From assembly GCA_020852775.1 (NCBI GenBank), contig JADZAD010000004.1, forward strand, positions 1-18,577: a stretch of DNA of 18,577 bases. The letters run 5' to 3'. This document shows positions 7,123 to 13,767 of the stretch, piece by piece (the stretch's first letter is position 1; each line of letters opens with the position of its first letter). Both the position numbers and the translations under genes were made by a program. Origin of the DNA: Anaerolineae bacterium (GTDB taxonomy: Bacteria > Chloroflexota > Anaerolineae > Aggregatilineales > UBA3940). The notes under the pieces are model-generated. The model was not told the DNA's origin. It was given only the letters and a program-made list of their open reading frames with translations, and made no database searches.

Positions 7123-8285
7123 CCATCCCCACTTGCCTCCCAGCCACGCGCCCAGCGTTGAACCTCCTCATAGATCGGCTTAGGTGTGAAGTCATCGGCG
7201 ACCAGTGTGAAATAGTCCGGCCAGCTTCGCACCGGGGCGGGATAGCGCAGCGCCCACAGACAGACGGCATCAGCCCAGCCCCAGTCCTGCTCAGCCAGTT
7301 TGAGCGCGTCGATAGTGTAAGTGATGCGCTGGCCGGATCGGACGGCTTTCGTCCAGCGCGGATGGTCGTTCCAGCCGGACTCGGTGATGAACACCGGCTT
7401 ATCACCATCTCCGTTCCCGACCATGATCGCGCGCAGCAGTTCTGCCCGGCGGAAGTTCAGCACATCCGGCGCGGGAGAGTCGTCCGGGGGGAACCTGAAG
7501 CCATAGGTATGCACCGCCAGCGCGTCATAGACTTCCGCGAAACCCGCATCGTACAGCCGGGAGAGGTATTCCAGATCGTCCATCCCGTTCGGGCTGCCCA
7601 CCGGTTCCAGCGTCGGCGCGAGCGCCCCGGCCAATACCTTCACGTCCGGGTTGCCGCGGTGCGCCGCCGGATAGGCCTGCCGCAGTAGTTCAACGTACTG
7701 TTCCGGTGAAGTGTCCTGATAGCCCCATTCGAAGGCCAGGTTAGGTTCGTTCCAGATGATAACAGCGTCAACTTCATCCCGGTAGCGTGCGGTGAAGGCC
7801 TCCACGAAGCGTGCAAACTCGTCAAAACGATCGGATTCGAGGTGGTTAAGGCTGGAGAGCGCTTCCTGCTCGCTCTGTGGGATCGGCTGTGCCCACTGTG
7901 GCACCGTGCCCAGCCGGGCGATCACGCGCAGGCCCTGGGCGTGGGAATGCTCAATCACCATGTCGGAGTGCTCCCAGTGATATTCACCGGGTTTACCCTC
8001 GATATAGGCCCACGGAAAGAACTCGACGATCGTCGTTGCCCCCATCTCACGCACCATCTGCAGCGAGCGCTGGATCTTCCATTCCTCAACCTCGTCAGTC
8101 AGGCGGGTATGCACGCACAGGATCGGGTGTTCGGTCTCGACAGCCTGCGGTGCGCCCACAACGACGTATGGAGGACGGTGCACCGCGGCCTGGAGCATGG
8201 CCAGCACGATCATAACGCGCAGCACAACCGCGGGAGCGGGCCGCGCCATGAACCCTGCGATGCGCCTGCTGAGGGATGCTACCAT
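7119..8285 (-). CDS. Membrane-anchored clan GH-A glycoside hydrolase
   Basis: This 388-residue protein begins with an uncleaved-looking membrane segment or signal peptide (about 14-36). A (beta/alpha)8 barrel of clan GH-A follows, resembling GH39/GH5-type 'cellulase family' proteins. The acid/base is Glu180 in IIWNEPN and the nucleophile is Glu302 in FITESGW; both retaining-mechanism residues are intact, so hydrolysis of an extracellular beta-glycoside is likely. The substrate cannot be read from sequence. The ATG lies 7 nt after a TACAAT and has no Shine-Dalgarno, which suggests a leaderless mRNA. An internal start at Met13 would keep the signal segment. The gene follows the holin-repeat operon by 80 bp. 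Confidence 0.88.
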   Translation of the reverse strand: MVASLSRRIAGFMARPAPAVVLRVMIVLAMLQAAVHRPPYVVVGAPQAVETEHPILCVHTRLTDEVEEWKIQRSLQMVREMGATTIVEFFPWAYIEGKPGEYHWEHSDMVIEHSHAQGLRVIARLGTVPQWAQPIPQSEQEALSSLNHLESDRFDEFARFVEAFTARYRDEVDAVIIWNEPNLAFEWGYQDTSPEQYVELLRQAYPAAHRGNPDVKVLAGALAPTLEPVGSPNGMDDLEYLSRLYDAGFAEVYDALAVHTYGFRFPPDDSPAPDVLNFRRAELLRAIMVGNGDGDKPVFITESGWNDHPRWTKAVRSGQRITYTIDALKLAEQDWGWADAVCLWALRYPAPVRSWPDYFTLVADDFTPKPIYEEVQRWARGWEASGDG

Positions 8286-8292
8286 ACGGCGG

Positions 8293-8322
8293 ATTGTAAC
8301 GGACGCTCCGGGTGGGCCTCAA
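8293..8322 (-). promoter_or_regulatory. Probable promoter of the glycosidase gene, leaderless configuration
   Basis: On the minus strand TTGAGG (8317-8322), an 18-nt spacer and TACAAT (8293-8298) are present. Only 7 nt separate the -10 from ATG 8285, so transcription should begin at or next to the start codon. An imperfect hairpin (8308-8336) overlaps the -35; it lacks a T-tract, so I do not call it a terminator. Confidence 0.5.
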
Positions 8323-8365
8323 AAAGGCAGCCCCGGGCGCGGGATTGCGAGGACTGGCTGAGGGG

Positions 8366-8626
8366 CTATTTCTGCTGGAGCAGCGCCCCGAAGGCACGCA
8401 CGGCGGCAATCACGTTCATACCCATCCGCAGCGCGTCTTTGCTGGTCGGCGGCAGCGTCTGCGTACCTTCGGCGCTGGCACGTTCCGCGGCGCGGATATA
8501 CACGACCGCCGAGATGATCCCGGCGACCGCGCCGAGCAGGCCGCCGGCGAGCAGCGCCCTGGTGCGCCAGTCCAGTTCATCGGGCCGTGGGGCAGGCGCA
8601 CCCCCATTGCTCTCCTGGAGAGTCAT
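8366..8626 (-). CDS. Small single-TM membrane protein of unknown function
   Basis: This 86-residue protein has a hydrophilic N-terminus (about 1-24), one Gly/Ala-rich membrane helix (about 26-47) and an amphipathic C-terminal half. No family is recognised. Its ATG overlaps the stop of the preceding membrane-protein gene by 4 nt (ATGA), so it is probably made in a fixed ratio with the two upstream products. It is the last gene of the 9818-8366 operon. Confidence 0.7.
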   Translation of the reverse strand: MTLQESNGGAPAPRPDELDWRTRALLAGGLLGAVAGIISAVVYIRAAERASAEGTQTLPPTSKDALRMGMNVIAAVRAFGALLQQK

Positions 8627-9171
8627 GGCTTCGCCTCCTCACCTGCGCTGGTGGAGCCTCCGGTGGGCCGGGCCTGCTGGTGCTCAATCAGCGCCTGCAG
8701 TTCCCTGATCTTCAGGGTGACAAAATAGACGAGGCCGTTGATCGCGCCGACAACGGTAATCGCAAACGAAGTGATCTTCTGCATCACCGAGTCAGTCACG
8801 CTGTAGGCCTTCGCCATGCCCTTCTGCGCGACATAGGCATATGGTGGGAGGCCTTCGATCAGCCTGGCCATCAGCACGATCAGCCCAACGAGCAGCGCAA
8901 GTATCATCAGCCCACCCACCAATGCAGGCAGAAGGACGAAGATCAGCGCATAGTCAGCGACGACAGAGGTGCCCACCGGGCCGGAAAAGACAAACAGGGC
9001 AACGACCACGCCAATCAGGAGAAACGTAACCAGCAGTACCGGGAAGGTAACCTGCCACCACGCCTCACGCCGGAAGCGAGCGGCCGTGACCGGGTTGTGC
9101 TCGGTAGGCGGCACAAACCTGAACGCACGATCAGGGTTGTTCTGCATCTCAGCCGGCTCTGCCTGTGCCAT
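8623..9171 (-). CDS. Polytopic membrane protein of unknown function
   Basis: This 182-residue protein has a hydrophilic N-terminal region (1-40) and two strong membrane helices (about 42-63 and 75-103). A third hydrophobic segment (about 133-152) runs into a charged tail with ELQALIEHQ. No known family is recognised. The start overlaps the previous stop in the TGATG arrangement and its own stop overlaps the next start in an ATGA, so the three genes of this operon are translationally coupled. The neighbour upstream encodes holin-like repeats, suggesting all three act at the membrane. Confidence 0.75.
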   Translation of the reverse strand: MAQAEPAEMQNNPDRAFRFVPPTEHNPVTAARFRREAWWQVTFPVLLVTFLLIGVVVALFVFSGPVGTSVVADYALIFVLLPALVGGLMILALLVGLIVLMARLIEGLPPYAYVAQKGMAKAYSVTDSVMQKITSFAITVVGAINGLVYFVTLKIRELQALIEHQQARPTGGSTSAGEEAKP

Positions 9172-9818
9172 CAGGCGATATCATCCGGTGCCGCTACCGC
9201 CTGCGTAGGCAGCGACGGAAGCTGGCCTTTCGCAGCGAGGATCAGGCGCAGCAGTTGCGCTTCGATCAGCCCGCTGACGATCTGCTCATCAATAACGACC
9301 CCACTCTGGGCAAGGTACTCACGCACGAACTGGAGTGCGTAGGTCTTTTTGACCGGGCCAGAATTTTCAATCAGCCCTTTGAGGCCGCTCTGCTCAGCCG
9401 CCAGCACCGCCGCTTCAACCGCCTTATCGACCAGAAGCTGCCGCGAGGCAACGATCTGCTCCGGGCTGGTCGGGTTGCTGAACTGGTTCCTGACCTCAGA
9501 CTCGATCAGATCGACCAGTTGACCGACATTCAACTGAACACCACGTTTTGCCAGATAATCCTGCGCGAACTCAATCGCCGCCTGGCGCTTCTCCGGGCCA
9601 AGCAGGTTATCCAGCACACCGGACTGCTCGGCTACCTGCACCGCCGTGCGGATCGCATCAACAATCATTACGCGTTGATCGCCGGTGACCCCCGCGCGGT
9701 CTGCGATCTGCTTACTCATCGCTCTGAAATGCTGGAACGCCGCAGCAATGACGACAGGGAGTGCCAGCACCAGGAGCAGGTTCGCCAGCAGAGATAGAAA
9801 CTGGGTCGCTTCTTCCAT
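9171..9818 (-). CDS. Membrane protein with two tandem LL-H-holin-like repeats
   Basis: The 215-residue product has one N-terminal membrane helix (about 7-28). Two copies of a module of about 60 residues follow (54-112 and 131-190). Both contain AEQSG, then GP-x-K, then a helix ending in EYLA or DYLA, then a 'QLVDLIE' or 'QIVSGLIE' helix. This pattern resembles the C-terminal part of LL-H-type phage holins (Phage_holin_6_1), which normally has one copy in about 100-130 residues. No endolysin, capsid or other phage gene is nearby, so a prophage origin is not supported here. The start has AAAGG about 8 nt upstream and a good promoter (9842-9869). It heads a coupled three-gene operon. Confidence 0.78.
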   Translation of the reverse strand: MEEATQFLSLLANLLLVLALPVVIAAAFQHFRAMSKQIADRAGVTGDQRVMIVDAIRTAVQVAEQSGVLDNLLGPEKRQAAIEFAQDYLAKRGVQLNVGQLVDLIESEVRNQFSNPTSPEQIVASRQLLVDKAVEAAVLAAEQSGLKGLIENSGPVKKTYALQFVREYLAQSGVVIDEQIVSGLIEAQLLRLILAAKGQLPSLPTQAVAAPDDIA

Positions 9819-9841
9819 AGTTTTGCCTTTCCACTATCGCC

Positions 9842-9869
9842 AGTATACATCCACCGCCAGCGGTGCCAA
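9842..9869 (-). promoter_or_regulatory. Promoter of the holin-repeat operon
   Basis: On the minus strand TTGGCA (9864-9869), a 16-nt spacer and TATACT (9842-9847) are present: 5/6 matches in both hexamers. It lies in the 64-bp gap after the hydrolase-fold lipoprotein gene, 23 nt before ATG 9818. Confidence 0.75.
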
Positions 9870-9882
9870 AACGATCTGGCTG

Positions 9883-10704
9883 TCAGGGCGCCGTCACCCG
9901 TGCGACAAACTCCAGCAGGCGGCGTTCCAGGTCACCGCGCTCGGCCCCCTGCAGCAGATATGTACCAGGCACGGCAAGGCCTTCGTAAATCCATATCGAT
10001 TTATCCGTGCCGCCAGCCTTATCCGCCATCTCTTCGACGTTCTGCATCAGGTCCTGCCGGGTGCCGATCCACAGCGAGGGAACAGCCAGCGCAGCCAGCT
10101 CGGCATCCGCTACAGCCAGTTCAGGAAGCGTGTTGGATGCGGAAAGTACCACCACGCCTGCCAGTTCAGTCTGTGAGGCGACACGGACTGCCGCAAGGCC
10201 ACCCTGGCCGGCGCCGATCACCACGACCTTCTCAGCCCCCTGCGCCTTGATGAAGTCAACCGCCCCGCGCAGGTCGTCAGGCGCAGTGGCGAAATCGCGT
10301 TCGCCTGCGGATTCGCCGTATCCCTGAAAGTCAAACGTCAGCACACGGAAGCCTTGTGCTGCCGCCGTTTCCGCGAACTCGGCCCAGCCCGCCTGTTCAC
10401 CGGGGTACATCGGAGCCAGGACAACCCCGATGGTACCCTTACCATACACGATACCATGCAGGTCAATGCCGGAGGCTGAGGAGAATGTGACCACCCACGG
10501 CCCTTCGCCTGCAAATGGGTCAGCCGTGGGGGAGGGGGTTGGGGTCTCCGCCGGGATCTCAGTGGCCAGCAGAGCCGCTGGCGTAGCGGACAACTCTACG
10601 CCAGCGGAAGGTGCTGCGCCGCAGGCGGCCAGCGCGATACCCAGCACCAGCACAGTCAACACCCGGACAGAGCGGCAAATCAGCCGGAACAGCAAATAGG
10701 GCAT
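9883..10704 (-). CDS. Alpha/beta-hydrolase-fold lipoprotein with degenerate catalytic triad
   Basis: The 273-residue product has a signal peptide ending ALAAC (lipidated Cys28) and a short Pro/Thr-rich linker. An alpha/beta-hydrolase fold follows, with the oxyanion region APMYPG and the DFQGYGES strand-turn. The nucleophile elbow reads G-A-G-Q-G: the expected Ser is Gly166 (codon GGC, 10207-10209). Near the C-terminus, where relatives have G-x-A-H-G, this protein has LAVPGTYLL with no His. It is probably not a hydrolase and may be a binding or structural protein. ATG 10704 was chosen: it has AGGA about 9 nt upstream, opens the signal peptide, and avoids the 46-nt overlap with the preceding gene that the longer frame would need. 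Confidence 0.85.
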   Translation of the reverse strand: MPYLLFRLICRSVRVLTVLVLGIALAACGAAPSAGVELSATPAALLATEIPAETPTPSPTADPFAGEGPWVVTFSSASGIDLHGIVYGKGTIGVVLAPMYPGEQAGWAEFAETAAAQGFRVLTFDFQGYGESAGERDFATAPDDLRGAVDFIKAQGAEKVVVIGAGQGGLAAVRVASQTELAGVVVLSASNTLPELAVADAELAALAVPSLWIGTRQDLMQNVEEMADKAGGTDKSIWIYEGLAVPGTYLLQGAERGDLERRLLEFVARVTAP

Positions 10705-10724
10705 AGGGATATCCTGCCTGAACC

Positions 10725-11150
10725 TCAACTGGCGACTGTCTCCTGGAGCAAACGGCGATGTGCGCCCCACCAGAGGCTGGGGTTACGTGTGAAACGTGCA
10801 ATCGTGACTTCATCAAAATATGGCAGCAGCCGCACCAGCAGGGCCGGCAGCAGTTCCCACTTTTCCTGCAGGACGATCTTTTCCAGTTCACGGGCCGCAC
10901 CGGGGGCCCACGACCATTTCGTGCGGAAGCGTTCGGCCTTAAGCCAGTAGTCGCGCTTCTCCCACGCCTGGACAGATTCGTTCACGCCCTCGTCTATCTC
11001 CCGGAAGCAGTACACCAGAAACGCGGACATATCGCGCACCTCGTCATCGACTGTGGTTTTCTGGCTGAGACGCCGCATGATCTCGCCCGCGGTGCGCATG
11101 ACCTGGCTACGTAGCTTGCCAGGGCTGTTCAGGTTGACAACTCGACTCAT
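10725..11150 (-). CDS. Conserved-looking soluble protein of unknown function
   Basis: This 141-residue protein is mostly alpha-helical and charged, with many Trp/Arg residues and no membrane segment or signal peptide. I do not recognise a family. Translation is well supported: GAGGAGAAGG lies directly before the ATG at 11150. The next gene (hydrolase-fold lipoprotein) begins 20 nt after its stop, and a four-TM protein gene ends 62 nt upstream, so it probably belongs to the 12847-9883 operon. The 62-nt gap holds no obvious promoter. Confidence 0.75.
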   Translation of the reverse strand: MSRVVNLNSPGKLRSQVMRTAGEIMRRLSQKTTVDDEVRDMSAFLVYCFREIDEGVNESVQAWEKRDYWLKAERFRTKWSWAPGAARELEKIVLQEKWELLPALLVRLLPYFDEVTIARFTRNPSLWWGAHRRLLQETVAS

Positions 11151-11212
11151 TCCTTCTCCTCAAAGGGTGTAGGGTAGCTAATGATTCAGGCTGAGGCCCG
11201 GCCCGGGGTGAG

Positions 11213-12349
11213 TTACACCGGCCGTGCAGGTCGTGGATCGGGGCCCTCATGCCTGTAAACGTCGGTTGTATCGTCGCGGTTGTGCGGGGGGGGGATCAAC
11301 CGCGCAAGGATAAGCAGCAGAAAACCGGCGGCAATCACCAGCCCGCCCTGCACAAAGATCGACCGGGATACCTGGTTCAACACGCTCATTAACAGAATCG
11401 CCGACTGCATCCCGACTGGCGTGGACTGCCCACCGCTCATTGCCACAACCAGCGCGAGAGGTAAGGCTTCAAGTGACAGCAGCAGCGCCAGCAAGCCGCC
11501 CAGCAGCAGCCCCCAGCCGCTCCAGTGAAAAAGCGACTTGAATGAGCGCACCGCGACAATCTCGATCAGGAGCAGGAACAGCAAGGGGATCGCGAAGATC
11601 AGAAAGGCGGTACGGTAGAACACCCGCGCAGCCAGTTTGATCGAACGGTACTGGAACTCCTCCTGCTCAGTCAGCGGACGCGCCAGGTCTTCTGCGGGGG
11701 GGATGCTCTCCGGCAGTTCCTCGGACACGAACGCAAGTGAAGCGGAAGCACGTTCCACGAGGGTATCACGCAGGTCACCGGCAGGTTCACATGCCGGGAC
11801 GGTATCGGCTGTCGCGGAACCGGGGGCGAGGGCAGCTTCCATCACCACCATCTGGGCTGTGGAGCAGGCTGGCCAGCCCGATACGACCAGTTCGACCACG
11901 TCTCGTCCGGCGTCACCGCCCAGGCGGGCCTTCATCTCAGAGAGATCAACGGCAATCGCGGGGCGGACGATGTCGCCCTCAAACCAGTCGAACAGGGCAT
12001 CAAAGTTGCGGCGGGTCTGCTCTTCCAGCCACTCCGGAGAGAAAAGCGCCTGCCCCATCTGCGGGCTGGCAGCAGCCGGGACACTGCCAAGGATCACCCC
12101 TGCGAGGCGCGCCTCCGGCGTCAGATCAGGGCTTTCCGGGGCGTTGATCGAATCGATTATCACCGCTGATGCCAGCGTCGGAAGGGCTTCGGTATACAGG
12201 TCATCAGAAGTGAGGAGTCGTTCGTAGGTAGCCCGGTTCAGCAGGATACCCTGCACGTTATACAGCCAGATACTGACCGGGAGCAGCACGATAAACGCCA
12301 GCAGCAGGATCAGGCCAAGCACTTTACCAGTAAGCCGAATGACGCCCAT
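11213..12349 (-). CDS. Four-TM membrane protein with a large extracytoplasmic domain, function unknown
   Basis: The 378-residue product has an N-terminal helix (about 10-30) and a domain of about 210 residues that should lie outside the membrane. Three membrane helices follow (about 246-267, 276-302, 330-352), then a basic cytoplasmic-looking tail. The outer domain contains two Cys (162 in GWPACS and 187 in VPACEP) that could form a disulfide. I do not recognise a family. It starts 18 nt after the DinB-like gene and has only a weak ribosome binding site (GAGAG), consistent with co-transcription. Confidence 0.8.
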   Translation of the reverse strand: MGVIRLTGKVLGLILLLAFIVLLPVSIWLYNVQGILLNRATYERLLTSDDLYTEALPTLASAVIIDSINAPESPDLTPEARLAGVILGSVPAAASPQMGQALFSPEWLEEQTRRNFDALFDWFEGDIVRPAIAVDLSEMKARLGGDAGRDVVELVVSGWPACSTAQMVVMEAALAPGSATADTVPACEPAGDLRDTLVERASASLAFVSEELPESIPPAEDLARPLTEQEEFQYRSIKLAARVFYRTAFLIFAIPLLFLLLIEIVAVRSFKSLFHWSGWGLLLGGLLALLLSLEALPLALVVAMSGGQSTPVGMQSAILLMSVLNQVSRSIFVQGGLVIAAGFLLLILARLIPPPHNRDDTTDVYRHEGPDPRPARPV

Positions 12350-12367
12350 GATACTCTCAGGCTGGCC

Positions 12368-12847
12368 TTAGAGGCCCTGCTGCTCACGCCAGGCGCAGAT
12401 ATCCTCAGCGTGATCCTGTTCGTGCCAGCTTGCCAGTTCCTGGACGAGGTAAGCCAGCGGCTCACCTTCCATCCAGGGGAAGCGGCGGTTGTCCATAAGG
12501 TTACGCTCCGGGTAGTCTTCAAGCATCTGGAGCAGTATCAGGTGCACCTGTTGAAAATCATCCCACACGAGGTTGAACGGACGGCGCACGCTGATATGAT
12601 ACTGCTCGTCGTTCCATTCATCCTGATCTTCAATTTCGACAATCGCGGGGGCGTGGCGCGGGCTGGCCTGGTTCAGTGCGGTCACCAGCTCGGATTCGCA
12701 GGCCGCCAGATGAGCGAGGACATCCTTGATCGACCAGATTCCGACAGCACCGGCGCGTCGCATATGTTCTTCGGAAAGCCCGTCCAGCGCTTGTAACAGG
12801 CTGGCACGGGCCTCTTTGACTTCCTGTATGATGTCCTGTTTGCTCAC
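12368..12847 (-). CDS. DinB-like four-helix-bundle protein (metal-dependent, function unknown)
   Basis: This 159-residue protein fits the DinB/YfiT-like superfamily: a helix ending GIWSIKDVLAHLAACE with His46, and a C-terminal HEQDH (His142, His146). Together these give the three-His metal site of the fold. Members include thiol-dependent transferases and many proteins of unknown role. The longer frame (to 12925) starts with TTG and would cross a promoter. GTG 12847 is preferred because it opens the conserved helix and lies 7 nt after a TATCAT preceded at 17 nt by TTGACG, a leaderless arrangement. The divergent parA gene shares the upstream region. The four-TM protein follows 18 nt downstream. 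Confidence 0.82.
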   Translation of the reverse strand: MSKQDIIQEVKEARASLLQALDGLSEEHMRRAGAVGIWSIKDVLAHLAACESELVTALNQASPRHAPAIVEIEDQDEWNDEQYHISVRRPFNLVWDDFQQVHLILLQMLEDYPERNLMDNRRFPWMEGEPLAYLVQELASWHEQDHAEDICAWREQQGL

Positions 12848-12854
12848 GCTGTGG

Positions 12855-12883
12855 ATGATAGCCTGAGCAGCATAGGGCGTCAA
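12855..12883 (-). promoter_or_regulatory. Promoter of the DinB-like gene (leaderless)
   Basis: On the minus strand TTGACG (12878-12883), a 17-nt spacer and TATCAT (12855-12860) are present: 5/6 matches in each hexamer. Seven nucleotides separate the -10 from GTG 12847, so the mRNA would start at or near the start codon. Confidence 0.7.
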
Positions 12884-12943
12884 GCGAGGCTGAACCGCGT
12901 GGGGCAGCCCGGGGGTGTGCACCAACCGGCCTTTCGCAGGGTA

Positions 12944-12952
12944 TGCTATAAT
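12944..12952 (+). promoter_or_regulatory. Extended -10 promoter upstream of parA
   Basis: TGC-TATAAT forms an extended -10 with a perfect hexamer (12947-12952). No TTGACA-like -35 lies at the right distance, which is common for extended -10 promoters. The expected start near 12959 leaves a leader of about 32 nt to the parA GTG at 12991, with AGGGGG in front of it. An ATG lies 7 nt after the -10 (12960) and opens a 25-codon frame overlapping parA. Confidence 0.65.
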
Positions 12953-12990
12953 TCAGGCGATGTGGCCGGGCTGCACCATAAGGGGGCAGG

Positions 12991-13767
12991 GTGACGCGAA
13001 GTATCGTCGTGGCGAACCAGAAAGGCGGGGTCGGTAAAACGACTACCGTTGCCAACCTGGGCGCAGCGCTGACCGCGATGGGCCAGCGCGTCCTGCTTAT
13101 CGACCTCGATCCCCAGGCCGCCCTGACCGCCACCTACGGGTATGATCCCTACAACCTGCCGCTCAGTATGTATTCCGTTCTGATGAGCGATACGACCTCC
13201 CTTGCACGGGTGATCCGACCGGCTGGTGTGAAGGGGATGATGGCCATCGCCCCGGGGAGCGTAGACCTTGCATCCGCCGAACTGTAGCTCGTCAACGCGG
13301 AGAACCGCGCCTACCGGCTCAAGCGTGCCATCGATCAGAACCAGATCCCCTTTGACTTCATCCTGCTCGATACGCCACCCAGCCTGGGCCTGCTGACCCT
13401 GAACGGGCTGGTAGGAGTCACCGAGGTGCTGGTCCCCGTGCAGTGCCATTACCTGGCAATGCGCGGCGTCAGGGCACTGATGGAGACGATCTGGCGTGTG
13501 AAGCGGCGTCTGAATCCCGCACTGCGGCTGCTGGGGCTGCTCCCAACGATGTACGATGAAGACTCCATTCATTCCCGTGAAGTTGTCACGGAGTTGCGTG
13601 CAGTATTCGGCCCGAAGTTGTTCGATGTCCCTGTACCGGCTGCAATGCAGTTCGCGGAGGTCGCGGTCGCACAGCAGTCATTAATCGAGTATGACCCCGA
13701 CTACGAGGGGGTAGCTCCTTACTGGAAACTGGCGGAGGCAGTGCTGAAGAATGACCCAGGACTCTGA
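12991..13767 (+). pseudogene. parA: ParA/Soj-family ATPase gene interrupted by one in-frame amber codon
   Basis: The frame encodes a complete ParA-type ATPase of 258 codons apart from TAG at 13285-13287 (codon 99). Before the stop: the deviant Walker A QKGGVGKTT (Lys11, Lys16) and LIDLDPQAAL. After the stop, in the same frame: FILLDTPPSLG (Walker B), VPVQCHYLAMRG, and a normal C-terminus. The interrupted site reads SAEL-stop-LVN where homologs usually have SAELELV or similar, so a single Glu (GAG) to TAG change is the simplest explanation. No other lesion is seen in the 160 downstream codons. It could be a recent nonsense mutation, a sequencing error, or suppressed in vivo. No ParB or parS is visible. 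The next gene overlaps its 3' end by 17 nt. Confidence 0.85.

Noticed and set aside
8308..8336. Hairpin after the holin-repeat operon as a terminator
   Set aside because: The stem is interrupted by an internal loop and no T-tract follows; it also overlaps the glycosidase -35.
9171..9818. Prophage remnant around the holin-like gene
   Set aside because: No integrase, lysin, capsid, tail or att-like repeats are seen, and the neighbours are ordinary cellular genes.
10705..10770. Upstream start for the hydrolase-fold lipoprotein
   Set aside because: It would overlap the preceding gene by 46 nt and bury the signal peptide.
13285..13287. TAG in parA as pyrrolysine or programmed readthrough
   Set aside because: ParA has no reason to carry Pyl, no known readthrough context is visible, and TAG is used as a normal stop elsewhere in the window (wecE).
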